Below the pieces are notes generated by a model. It made no database searches and was not told the origin of the DNA. It saw only the letters and a program-made list of their open reading frames with translations. Shown one piece after another: positions 1-7,146 of a stretch of 7,356 nt of DNA. The DNA lies in assembly GCA_903842845.1 (NCBI GenBank), contig CAIMNN010000035.1, forward strand, positions 1-7,356, in the 5' to 3' direction. A program made the translations under genes and the position numbers. Numbering within the stretch: the stretch's first letter is position 1; every line of letters starts with the position of its first letter. This stretch comes from an uncultured Acidobacteriaceae bacterium (GTDB lineage Bacteria; Acidobacteriota; Terriglobia; Terriglobales; Acidobacteriaceae).

Positions 1-2
1 GC

Positions 3-53
3 GCGAAGTATGCGCCGCGGCTTGAAGAGGAGCCGGAGAAAATTGTCACTTAG
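3..53 (+). CDS. C-terminal tail of an unidentified protein, cut by the window edge
   Basis: Reading frame 3 is open from the window edge to a TAG at 51-53 and gives the charged tail AKYAPRLEEEPEKIVT. Frame 2 closes early in this stretch. Frame 1 also stays open, but gives a basic, less protein-like peptide. A Glu/Lys-rich hydrophilic ending is typical of a cytoplasmic protein's C-terminus, but 16 codons are too few to assign a family. The gene would lie on the same strand as the HAD gene, 166 bp upstream of it. This is a judgement on composition alone; a non-coding edge is possible. Confidence 0.4.
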   Translation, partial: AKYAPRLEEEPEKIVT

Positions 54-219
54 GGGCGTCCAGTACGGCCTTAGTTATAATTGAATTTGAAGACTAATCC
101 ATCCAATCCGCACTTCGCAGCACAAACCTCAGAAAACCAATATTCTTTGCGACCCTTAGCTGGGGCCGAGTCATGCTGTGCGAATTGCTCAGTGCATAAA
201 TCAATAGGAGGCATATTCG
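54..219 (+). promoter_or_regulatory. Upstream region of the HAD phosphatase gene
   Basis: This gap is relatively AT-rich and no gene was recognised in it. It contains a perfect TATAAT at 76-81, but no -35 hexamer at the usual 16-18 bp; a TTGTCA at 43-48 sits 27 bp upstream, which is too far. If TATAAT is the -10 element, the leader would be about 130 nt. No obvious terminator hairpin for the upstream gene was found. The promoter assignment is weak. Confidence 0.25.
206..211 (+). promoter_or_regulatory. Shine-Dalgarno AGGAGG of the HAD gene
   Basis: A perfect AGGAGG lies 8 nt upstream of the ATG at 220. It is the strongest ribosome binding site in the window and fixes the start of the HAD phosphatase. 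Confidence 0.85.
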
Positions 220-735
220 ATGAGAACCATTTTTCTTGATTGCGACGGCGTGCTGGCTGATTTTGACAAGCGCGCAATAGAGATATTCGACGAGCACCCA
301 CGCGTTGCGGAAGAGAAGCTCGGTACAGAAGATTTCTGGAGTCGCATCATTGCGTCGGGTGAGTTTTACGCCTGTCTACCGCTGATACACGACGCCGCCG
401 CGCTGGTTGAAGGCGTGCGGCAGCTGCATCCCGAGGTTGAGCCGGTCATTCTTACGGGTTGCCCGCCGGGCGGGTGGTCAGAGGCGCAGAAGCGCGCGTG
501 GCGCGACCATTATTTTCCAGGCATTGAGATGATCACGTGCGCCTCGAAGGATAAATTCAAATTCGGCAAACCGGGCGATGTGCTGATAGACGATTATTTG
601 AAGTTCCGGCACCTATGGGAAGAGATGGGCGGGATATTTATTCACCACAAGAGCGCTGCACAGTCATTGGTCGAACTGGAGTTCATTTTGACTGCTTCTG
701 CTCCGGGCGCGCCTCCTGATCGCGGGTGTTCATAA
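220..735 (+). CDS. HAD-superfamily phosphatase, 5'(3')-deoxyribonucleotidase (NT5C)-like
   Basis: The 171-aa product carries the four HAD motifs. Motif I is DCDGVLADFD with nucleophile D7 and acid/base D9. Motif II is ILTG with T79. Motif III is probably a lysine in the K110-K117 cluster. Motif IV is VLIDDY with D124 and D125. The ADFD continuation of motif I and the Trp/Gly-Gly stretch after motif IV (HLWEEMGGIF) resemble the compact 5'(3')-deoxyribonucleotidase family (NT5C, Pfam PF06941). By family knowledge it would dephosphorylate (deoxy)nucleoside monophosphates in the cytoplasm with Mg2+, but other small phosphomonoesters are possible substrates and the sequence does not settle this. 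The start is fixed by AGGAGG at 206-211. The HAD fold ends near residue 155; the last ~16 residues (Ala/Pro/Gly-rich) form a low-complexity tail whose DNA overlaps the 3' end of the opposing gene. The gene appears monocistronic. Confidence 0.85.
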   Translation: MRTIFLDCDGVLADFDKRAIEIFDEHPRVAEEKLGTEDFWSRIIASGEFYACLPLIHDAAALVEGVRQLHPEVEPVILTGCPPGGWSEAQKRAWRDHYFPGIEMITCASKDKFKFGKPGDVLIDDYLKFRHLWEEMGGIFIHHKSAAQSLVELEFILTASAPGAPPDRGCS

Positions 736-1222
736 AACTGCGCGGGCGGCCCTGAGATCTGAGGTTGGGGTCGCGAATTGGCGGTCGGTCGCTTGAGCCC
801 TCAAAACCATGCGCAAGGCGCGGATTGGGCTTGAACTTTTCCGGGCCGCCATAAAACTGCCGCGAGTGGCTGATGATCATTCCGGCGCGGCCATGCATTG
901 GCCGGACGATTCCACGTACGTGCACGTCCTCGCTGCGGTATTTGAGCAGCTCGCCGACCACTTCGCGGTCAGCATTGAAACTGACGAGAGTGAAGATGCA
1001 TTTTTCATCCGGCGTGTCGGGCGAGCAGATGTCGAGATAACGCGTGCCGTCGGGGAGTTCGACGACATCATAGATGTGGGCTGAGATGCAGACATCTTTA
1101 TTTGGCATTTTGGCTGCTTGCTCTGCGGTGACGCAGGGCTTATTGGCTGCCAGTGCTGAGAGTGGCAAGAGCAGGAAGAGAAGCGGAATGGCGAAACGTG
1201 CGCGCATGATGAGAGAACTCAC
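683..1222 (-). CDS. Small secreted four-cysteine protein of unknown function, possibly OB-fold-like
   Basis: The frame encodes 179 aa from a GTG at 1222, or 174 aa from an in-frame ATG at 1207 (MRARFAIPLLFLLLPLSALA). The ATG gives a textbook Sec signal peptide: two Arg, a hydrophobic core, then cleavage after ALA (residue 25) or AA. Neither start has a clear SD, so the start is uncertain; I favour 1207. The mature region has four Cys (C30, C45, C66, C75 in GTG numbering), enough for two disulfides, which fits an exported location. Residues 43-125 alternate short beta-like segments (VCISAHIYDVVEL, RYLDIC, VHVRGIVRPM) and resemble a small OB-type barrel. This is a fold guess, not a family match. 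After residue 140 the tail is polar and probably disordered; its last 53 bp are antisense to the HAD gene. The GPEKFKPNPRLAHGF segment looks conserved in character. I cannot name a function. Confidence 0.75.
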   Translation of the reverse strand: MSSLIMRARFAIPLLFLLLPLSALAANKPCVTAEQAAKMPNKDVCISAHIYDVVELPDGTRYLDICSPDTPDEKCIFTLVSFNADREVVGELLKYRSEDVHVRGIVRPMHGRAGMIISHSRQFYGGPEKFKPNPRLAHGFEGSSDRPPIRDPNLRSQGRPRSFMNTRDQEARPEQKQSK

Positions 1223-1299
1223 GCGTCAGAGTAGCGCCGGGCTGGTCGAAATGAAAGTAACCGAAGTCTCTAGTACGGGGTTGGGAATATATTGCTTCT
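1223..1299. promoter_or_regulatory. Divergent promoter gap between the secreted-protein gene and the DUF4440 gene
   Basis: These 77 bp must hold the 5' signals for both divergent genes. On the + strand a TATATT at 1288-1293 ends 6 nt before the ATG at 1300, so a transcript from it would start at or near the A of the ATG. No SD precedes either gene and no -35 is recognisable on either strand. This fits leaderless or weakly initiated transcripts, but the evidence is only positional. Confidence 0.35.
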
Positions 1300-1725
1300 A
1301 TGAGTGCTTTTAACAAGACTTTGCCGAAATTGAAGCCACTACTGGATGAGTTGATGCGGCTTGAGCCGATATTCCACACTGAGGCGTTTGGGCGAAGTGC
1401 GGAGGCGTTTGCAACGCGCATGGATGAGAATTTCTGGGAGGTTGGCGCTTCGGGGCGCAGGTACAGCCGCGAGTTCATTCTGGAGAATGCCAGGCAGATT
1501 GCCGGCGCAGATGAGGAGCACGAGTGTTGGAGCATAACCGAACCGGCGCTGCGGGAGCTTGGACCGGATACTTTTTTATTTACCTATACGCTTGACCAAG
1601 CTGGACGAATCACGAGACGAGCGACTATATGGCGGCGTGGAGAGAGCGGCTGGAAGATTCTTTACCATCACGGGACTGAAGTGACGAGCCGGGAAGATGA
1701 CACGCTGCCCGGCTCGTCAAATTAA
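1300..1725 (+). CDS. DUF4440 / NTF2-like (SnoaL-fold) protein
   Basis: The 141-aa product matches the pattern of short DUF4440 proteins in the NTF2/SnoaL superfamily: an N-terminal helix (ELMRLEPIFH, about residues 17-26), a helix ending in NFWEVGASGRRYSREFIL (about 44-61), and beta strands closing with RITRRATIWRR (about 103-113) and GWKILYHHGTE (about 117-127). These proteins form cone-shaped dimers with an internal pocket. Some are enzymes, but most DUF4440 members have no known reaction, so no substrate is proposed. There is no signal peptide, so it should be cytoplasmic. The ATG at 1300 lacks an SD; an internal Met at residue 19 would remove only a non-conserved N-terminal extension. The gene stops one base before the ispG stop on the other strand, and its last 13 codons contain the hairpin at 1682-1719. 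Confidence 0.85.
   Translation: MSAFNKTLPKLKPLLDELMRLEPIFHTEAFGRSAEAFATRMDENFWEVGASGRRYSREFILENARQIAGADEEHECWSITEPALRELGPDTFLFTYTLDQAGRITRRATIWRRGESGWKILYHHGTEVTSREDDTLPGSSN
1682..1719. terminator. 12-bp perfect hairpin at a convergent gene end
   Basis: TGACGAGCCGGG (1682-1693) and its exact reverse complement CCCGGCTCGTCA (1708-1719) enclose a 14-nt loop. The stem lies within the last codons of the DUF4440 gene and 8 nt past the ispG stop on the minus strand. On the + strand it is followed by AATTAAATTATTT, a broken T-rich tract; on the minus strand there is no T run. It is plausibly an intrinsic-type terminator for the + transcript and a 3' stabiliser or weak terminator for ispG. Confidence 0.5.
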
Positions 1726-1726
1726 A

Positions 1727-2944
<1,218 letters not shown>

Positions 2945-2948
2945 GGCG

Positions 2949-2953
2949 ACCTC
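2949..2953 (-). promoter_or_regulatory. Shine-Dalgarno GAGGT deciding the ispG start
   Basis: On the minus strand GAGGT ends 4 nt before the ATG at 2944. The upstream in-frame GTG at 2998 has no comparable site, so the shorter 405-aa IspG is chosen. Confidence 0.6.
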
Positions 2954-3052
2954 GTAACGGAGTACTAGTAACAGTTTACAACCCTCTTGGAGTGGCACAT
3001 TAATGCGCTTAAATTGAGCAGGTTAAAGATATATTGAAGAGGCGATAAATGG

Positions 3053-3065
3053 GCGCAATTTGCGC
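3053..3065. repeat. 13-bp odd palindrome GCGCAA-T-TTGCGC
   Basis: Two perfect 6-bp arms flank a single central T. It lies about 110 bp upstream of the ispG ATG and about 130 bp upstream of the receptor -35 box. A symmetric site in a divergent promoter region could be an operator, but no regulator is known or encoded here. Confidence 0.3.
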
Positions 3066-3107
3066 AGGTCCAGCAAAAACTTGCAGCAATATGCCTTAAT
3101 ACTTATA

Positions 3108-3135
3108 TTTTCAAGATGCTAAACACACTTATAAT
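3108..3135 (+). promoter_or_regulatory. Possible upstream sigma70-type promoter
   Basis: TTTTCA (3108-3113, 4 of 6 to consensus), a 16-bp spacer and a perfect TATAAT (3130-3135) face the receptor gene. It would give a leader of about 135 nt. It is less convincing than the proximal promoter at 3196-3224 because perfect -10 hexamers are common in AT-rich gaps. Confidence 0.3.
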
Positions 3136-3195
3136 CATCGAGTTATGGAATAAGAACGAAGTGAATCAGGTAATTGAGTTCAACGCTGGAATTGC

Positions 3196-3224
3196 TTGAC
3201 AATGTTTGTTGGCAGGCGTAAATT
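3196..3224 (+). promoter_or_regulatory. Sigma70-type promoter of the receptor gene
   Basis: A consensus TTGACA (3196-3201) is followed, after 17 bp, by TAAATT (3219-3224, 4 of 6 to TATAAT). The start site would fall near 3231, leaving a leader of about 47 nt before the ATG at 3278. Ideal spacing and a perfect -35 make this the best promoter candidate in the window. Confidence 0.6.
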
Positions 3225-3265
3225 TTTCCGGGATGCTCGAATCAGTATGAAATGCTCATTTATTT

Positions 3266-3272
3266 GAGGGAG
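3266..3272 (+). promoter_or_regulatory. Shine-Dalgarno GAGGGAG of the receptor gene
   Basis: GAGGGAG lies 5 nt upstream of the ATG at 3278 and supports that start, which also gives a proper signal peptide. Confidence 0.75.
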
Positions 3273-3277
3273 TCAAA

Positions 3278-6200
3278 ATGAAATACTCAATTCGCTTGAT
3301 TGCTATTCTCTTCCTTTTGATGCTTGTATACGGCTGTACAAAAGCATCGGCGCAGGCCGGTCGTGGCGGTTTGAATGGACTGGTCAGTGACGGCACAGGC
3401 GCAGTCATTCCCAATGCGAAAGTTGTGTTGCTGAACAACGGCACCGGTGTTGAGCAGACGACCTATTCCACCAGCGCTGGTCTTTACACATTTGTCTCGC
3501 TCAATCCCGGCGTCTACCAAGTGACGGTCAGTGTGAATGGCTTCGAGACGACCACAAGGAAGAACATCCCTGTGAACGTCGACCAGGAGACAGCGGCGAA
3601 TATCTCGTTGAAGGTCGGCAGTGTGGCCGACGTGGTGACGGTGACCGCGACCGGCGACCTGGTTGATACCAACAATTCGACGGTCGGCCAGTTGATCTCA
3701 GCTCAGACGATGGATCGCGTGCCGCTGTTCAGCCGCGATGTTTTCCAACTGGTGCAGTTGAGTGCGGGCGTTTCGCCAGCCAATGGATCAGCTAATTCGT
3801 CGGATACGCCTGGGGTCTTCAATTCGCGCCCGGGCATTGATGTTTCGAGCTATACGATCAACGGCGCGCTTCAGGGCGCAGTGTATTTCATGGTGGACGG
3901 CAGCCCGCTGGGTGTTGCCGAGAACAACGCAGCGGCGATCATCCCCGCTTTTCAGATTCCTGAGGAAGCGATTGCAGAATACCGCGTGGAGACGCAGAAT
4001 GCTCCGGCGACTTATTCGAGCGGTGGTGCGGGCGTCATCAGCCTGGTGACAAAGTCGGGCGGCAATCAGTTCCACGGCTCGGCGTTTGGCTATTTCCGCC
4101 CGGATGCATTAGCGGCCAATGACTACTTCAACAAACTGAACAATCCGGGCAGCGGCACACCGGCATTCCATCGCTACCAGGAGGGTGGCTCGATCAGCGG
4201 GCCCATCCTGCACAAGAAGCTTTTCTTCTTTGGCGATTTTGAGGCCACACAGCAGGCCAGCTTTGATGGCGAGACGTTGACGGTACCCACCGCTGCCGAG
4301 CAGCAAGGTGATTTCACAGCTGATTCCTTCCCGATCTACAATCCGCTGGTAGATGATGTGACTTCCAGCCTCGATGGCGTATCCATGGTTCGCCAGCAGT
4401 TTGCGGGCACCAACAGCGGCCCGGGTTGCGCAAGTGCAACGGCGAATTGTATTCCGACTGCCGATTTCAATCCGACCGCGCAGTTGATAGCCCAGCACTT
4501 CCCGGCGCCGAATCTTCCTGGTACGGGGCCTTACCATATCGGCAATTATTTTTATCCCGGCCTCGATCCTTACCGCGCCAAAAAATTTGACGTGCGTCTG
4601 GATTATCAGCAGGGCGAGCGGCAGAATCTTTTTGCCCGGTACTCTTACGAGGATCTATTTTTCTCGAATGCTCAGATCTTTGGCCCCAGCAATATGTGGG
4701 ATGCCAATTACTATCAGAACGTCACGCACGCCTTTAATACGGTGGTCGCAGATGATGTTACGCTGTCGCCAACCTCGGTTCTCGCCATTCGCTACAACTT
4801 TACCCGGCATTTTGAAAATCAGACCGGTGACCCGCGGCAAACGGGCTTTGATCTGACCACGCTTGGTTTCCCTGCGTCACTGGCTGCCGCGGAAAATTAC
4901 AAGACCCTACCGATCATTTACTTTGGCAACGGAACACAGACCATCGGTGGCACGGACAACTGGGATACCTTCATTTTTGCCAGCGAAGCCAGCGATGCAC
5001 TTGTTACGTTCACGAAGACGTTCGGACGGCATGAGATGAATATTGGCGCCGAGTACGAGAAGCTGTTCATGAACATCGGCCAGCCGCCTGCGCCGAGCGG
5101 TGGATACAATTTTGATTCGAGCGCTACCACGCTGACGACCAATTCGACGGCGCTCGGGAACTTATCCAACATCGACCCGAATCTTGTAGCGGGAGGCAGC
5201 GATTTCGGCAGCTTCCTCATCGGCATGGGTTCAACGCCCGGCAACGAGAGCTACAACTTTACCAAGGACCTTTTTGCTGCCGAAGCCAGCCCTTACTATG
5301 CAGCTTACTTTCAGGACAAGTTTCATCTGACCAAAAAGCTCACGCTCGATTACGGCGTGCGTTGGGATATTTTTGGCGGGCGAACTGAGCGCCACAACCG
5401 CCAGGAGTACTTTGACCCGACACTTGCCGCAACATCCAATGGTGTCAACTTCATTGGTGCAGAGCAGTTCACGACAAGCGGTAATCGCTCCCCCTACAAA
5501 TTGAATCTGTCAGATGTCGCTCCGCGTATGGGTGTGGCCTGGCAACCAGTGCAGCATCTTGTGCTCCGTGGAGCCTTCGGCATCTACTATGGCCCGAGTT
5601 CGCATATGGTAGCCAATCCATCGCTCAATGATGATGGGTTCGGAACCGTCAGCGCCTGGAATGCCACGCAGTACAACGCGAATAGTAACTCCATCTTTAA
5701 CAGCAGCTCTGCTTGCATCAACAACAACAATCCGGCGGGCTGCTACTCGTTGTCGAACCCTTTCCCGGATGGCGTCACGTTACCCCTGGGAGCGTCACTC
5801 GGCGCGGCCAACAACCTGGGCAATACGTTGAACGCAGTTCTGCACAGCCAGCGCACAATGACCACCTACAATTTCAATTTTGGCGTGGAGTATGAGCTGC
5901 CTCATCAAATCATCCTGAGCGCGGCTTATGTGGGCAGCCGCGGTTTGTTCCTGCCATTTTCAAACTATGATCTGAACGAGTTGTCCCTTCAGACCATTGC
6001 CTCTAATGGCGATCAACTCTGCCTGCCTTCAAGTTCGGGTTGCACCATGGTCAACAATCAATGGGCAGCCATTCAGCCGAGTTCGAACGCCAATTACGGC
6101 GCATCCACTGTGCCGCTTTGGGTTTCACTTCAGAAATATCCACAATTCGGCACAGGCAATTACGGAGCCGGTAACGGGATCAACATTCACGGATTTGCAG

Positions 6201-6955
6201 GTGGTGATTCGGAGTACAGCTCGCTTCAGGCCAAGATTGAAAAACGCCTGAGCGACCATTGGACGACGCTGGCCACCTTTACCTGGGGCAAGATTATGAC
6301 TGATGACTCGGGAACGCCGCTGGGCTTTGTCGGCTATCACTCGGGCTCACCCCAGGATTCACAGAACCTCAACCTCGAGCACTCGGTGAGCCCGCAGGAT
6401 GTGAAGCTGCAATTCAACTGGCAGCTTTCCTATGACCTGCCGATCGGCAAGGGACGTTTGATAGCGCTGAATGGCAAGGCGGATACGCTGCTCGGAGGAT
6501 GGACCGTCAACACTATCGTCTACCTGAGCACGGGCGTACCGATAGCCGCACCGACGGGAACCGGTGACTCGTTCTTCAATCAACGTGTGGATCTCACGTG
6601 CGACCCGGGTAAAGGGGCTGCGCATACGGTGAATCAGTGGTTCGACTGGGCCTGCTTCTCGCAGCCATACAGTCCGCTGATAGCGGGAACAGCACCTGCC
6701 TATCTCTCCGGCATTCGTACTGATGGCGCGCACGATCTTGACGTTTCGCTTTACAAGAACTTCAAACTGCCGCGCGAGATGAACCTGCGCTTTGAGGTTG
6801 CCGCTTACAACGCCACCAACACGGTTCAATTCGGCTATCCGAATGTCTTCTGGAATCAAACCCCGAACAGCTCGACCATGGCTGGTTTTGGTCAGGTCTT
6901 TGGGGACGTGAATACGCCGCGTCAATTCCAGTTCGGCACGCGCTTTATGTTTTAG
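3278..6955 (+). CDS. Oar-like TonB-dependent outer-membrane receptor with N-terminal carboxypeptidase-regulatory-like domain
   Basis: The 1225-aa product should be an outer-membrane beta-barrel transporter energised by TonB-ExbBD; no substrate can be read from the sequence. Residues 1-27 are a signal peptide ending ASAQA, with a lipobox-like VYGC at 17-20. Residues about 30-113 form a carboxypeptidase-regulatory-like (Cna-B type) domain: GLVSDGTGAVIPNAKVVL, then GLYTFVSLNPGVYQVTV and GFETTTRKNIPV. A plug domain follows at about 118-262, ending in ISLVTKSGGNQFHGSAFGYF (254-273), a signature of this family. ISGPILHKKLFFFGDFEATQ (306-325) starts the barrel. The barrel fills the rest and ends in FQFGTRFMF, with the terminal Phe typical of BAM-inserted proteins. 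No TonB box was recognised. The eight mature-region Cys occur only as four close pairs. Length fits the large receptors abundant in Acidobacteriota. The gene is monocistronic, with its own promoter and SD, and no SusD-like partner is in the window. Confidence 0.93.
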   Translation: MKYSIRLIAILFLLMLVYGCTKASAQAGRGGLNGLVSDGTGAVIPNAKVVLLNNGTGVEQTTYSTSAGLYTFVSLNPGVYQVTVSVNGFETTTRKNIPVNVDQETAANISLKVGSVADVVTVTATGDLVDTNNSTVGQLISAQTMDRVPLFSRDVFQLVQLSAGVSPANGSANSSDTPGVFNSRPGIDVSSYTINGALQGAVYFMVDGSPLGVAENNAAAIIPAFQIPEEAIAEYRVETQNAPATYSSGGAGVISLVTKSGGNQFHGSAFGYFRPDALAANDYFNKLNNPGSGTPAFHRYQEGGSISGPILHKKLFFFGDFEATQQASFDGETLTVPTAAEQQGDFTADSFPIYNPLVDDVTSSLDGVSMVRQQFAGTNSGPGCASATANCIPTADFNPTAQLIAQHFPAPNLPGTGPYHIGNYFYPGLDPYRAKKFDVRLDYQQGERQNLFARYSYEDLFFSNAQIFGPSNMWDANYYQNVTHAFNTVVADDVTLSPTSVLAIRYNFTRHFENQTGDPRQTGFDLTTLGFPASLAAAENYKTLPIIYFGNGTQTIGGTDNWDTFIFASEASDALVTFTKTFGRHEMNIGAEYEKLFMNIGQPPAPSGGYNFDSSATTLTTNSTALGNLSNIDPNLVAGGSDFGSFLIGMGSTPGNESYNFTKDLFAAEASPYYAAYFQDKFHLTKKLTLDYGVRWDIFGGRTERHNRQEYFDPTLAATSNGVNFIGAEQFTTSGNRSPYKLNLSDVAPRMGVAWQPVQHLVLRGAFGIYYGPSSHMVANPSLNDDGFGTVSAWNATQYNANSNSIFNSSSACINNNNPAGCYSLSNPFPDGVTLPLGASLGAANNLGNTLNAVLHSQRTMTTYNFNFGVEYELPHQIILSAAYVGSRGLFLPFSNYDLNELSLQTIASNGDQLCLPSSSGCTMVNNQWAAIQPSSNANYGASTVPLWVSLQKYPQFGTGNYGAGNGINIHGFAGGDSEYSSLQAKIEKRLSDHWTTLATFTWGKIMTDDSGTPLGFVGYHSGSPQDSQNLNLEHSVSPQDVKLQFNWQLSYDLPIGKGRLIALNGKADTLLGGWTVNTIVYLSTGVPIAAPTGTGDSFFNQRVDLTCDPGKGAAHTVNQWFDWACFSQPYSPLIAGTAPAYLSGIRTDGAHDLDVSLYKNFKLPREMNLRFEVAAYNATNTVQFGYPNVFWNQTPNSSTMAGFGQVFGDVNTPRQFQFGTRFMF

Positions 6956-6968
6956 ATTCAAGCCATCC

Positions 6969-7026
6969 GGGCTACGAGGCTAAATTGCATTGATAGTTGT
7001 AAAATTGCAATGTAGCCCCGTAGCTC
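6969..7026. repeat. Long imperfect hairpin whose right arm is the head of a tRNA-like copy
   Basis: Bases 6969-6991 pair with 7004-7026 around a 12-nt loop. Of 23 positions, 19 are Watson-Crick pairs, one is G-U (6970/7025) and three are mismatches (6977/7018, 6983/7012, 6990/7005). The right arm includes GCCCCGTAGCTC, the 5' end of the tRNA-Arg-like copy, so the left arm is an inverted near-copy of it. The structure begins 13 bp after the receptor stop and could protect or terminate that transcript, but no T tract follows it. Confidence 0.65.
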
Positions 7027-7086
7027 AGGTGGCTTTGGCCCGTCAGGGCCTATCGAATCAAGTTCAGCAGTTTCCTAAAACTGCTG
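7014..7086 (+). pseudogene. Degenerate tRNA-Arg(CCU)-like fragment
   Basis: GCCCCGTAGCTCAGGTGG (7015-7032) is identical to 7105-7122 of the better-preserved copy, and CAGCAGTTTCCTAAA (7065-7079) is identical to 7129-7143. Between these blocks the D-loop and D-stem are replaced by 32 unrelated nt, including a GGCCC-gtca-GGGCC hairpin at 7037-7050. The anticodon arm is a perfect 9-bp inverted repeat (7065-7073 with 7078-7086). No variable loop, T-arm or 3' acceptor follows, so it cannot be a functional tRNA. Confidence 0.6.
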
Positions 7087-7103
7087 CGATAATATTCATG
7101 AGC

Positions 7104-7146
7104 GGCCCCGTAGCTCAGGTGGATAGAGCAGCAGTTTCCTAAACTG
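7104..7146 (+). tRNA. 5' half of tRNA-Arg(CCU), truncated after the anticodon stem
   Basis: The acceptor 5' strand is GGCCCCG (7104-7110), followed by U8 A9. The D-stem is GCTC (7113-7116) with GAGC (7126-7129), around loop AGGTGGATA. The anticodon stem is GCAGT (7131-7135), with loop TTCCTAA (7136-7142) and anticodon CCU at 7138-7140, so Arg reading AGG. The 3' side of the stem matches ACTG (7143-7146) and then diverges: base 7147 is A where C is needed. No variable loop, TTCGA-type T-arm, acceptor 3' strand or CCA follows anywhere in the window. It is therefore a fragment, best explained as an attachment-site remnant. A GATAAT at 7088-7093 could be a relic of the tRNA promoter. Confidence 0.8.
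7129..7146. other. Candidate attachment-site core in the tRNA anticodon arm
   Basis: CAGTTT-CCT-AAACTG (7132-7146) is a symmetric arm pair around the anticodon, the kind of site tyrosine recombinases use within tRNA genes. Identity with tRNA ends at 7146. The 15-nt part CAGCAGTTTCCTAAA is repeated at 7065-7079. Attachment-site status is inferred; no integrase is seen in the window. Confidence 0.5.

Larger units (their letters stand above)
2945..3277. promoter_or_regulatory. 333-bp divergent intergenic region between ispG and the receptor gene
   Basis: No coding sequence was recognised here. The region is clearly AT-richer than its flanks. It contains the receptor promoter (3196-3224), a second possible + promoter (3108-3135), an odd palindrome (3053-3065) and the receptor SD. 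An ispG promoter on the minus strand must also lie here. TTGAAA-N17-TATTGC on that strand (TTGAAA being the complement of about 3110-3115) is the best I see, but it is too weak to annotate separately. No riboswitch-like fold was recognised. Confidence 0.6.

Noticed and set aside
731..860. Direct repeat CATAAAACTGC at 731-741 and 850-860
   Set aside because: An 11-mer recurring once, both copies in coding DNA of the same gene and with no shared flank, is compatible with chance.
2945..2998. N-terminal extension of IspG starting at GTG 2998
   Set aside because: The extra 18 residues are not IspG-like, the GTG has no SD, and the ATG at 2944 has GAGGT upstream and starts at the expected family position.
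4109..4537. Minus-strand frames inside the receptor gene (also 6359-6961 and 3788-4075)
   Set aside because: They are Arg/Ile-rich shadow translations opposite a strongly supported gene, with no SD or family features.
6969..7026. Calling the long hairpin a standard intrinsic terminator
   Set aside because: No T-rich tract follows either arm on either strand, and the right arm is tRNA-derived; it is kept as an inverted repeat instead.
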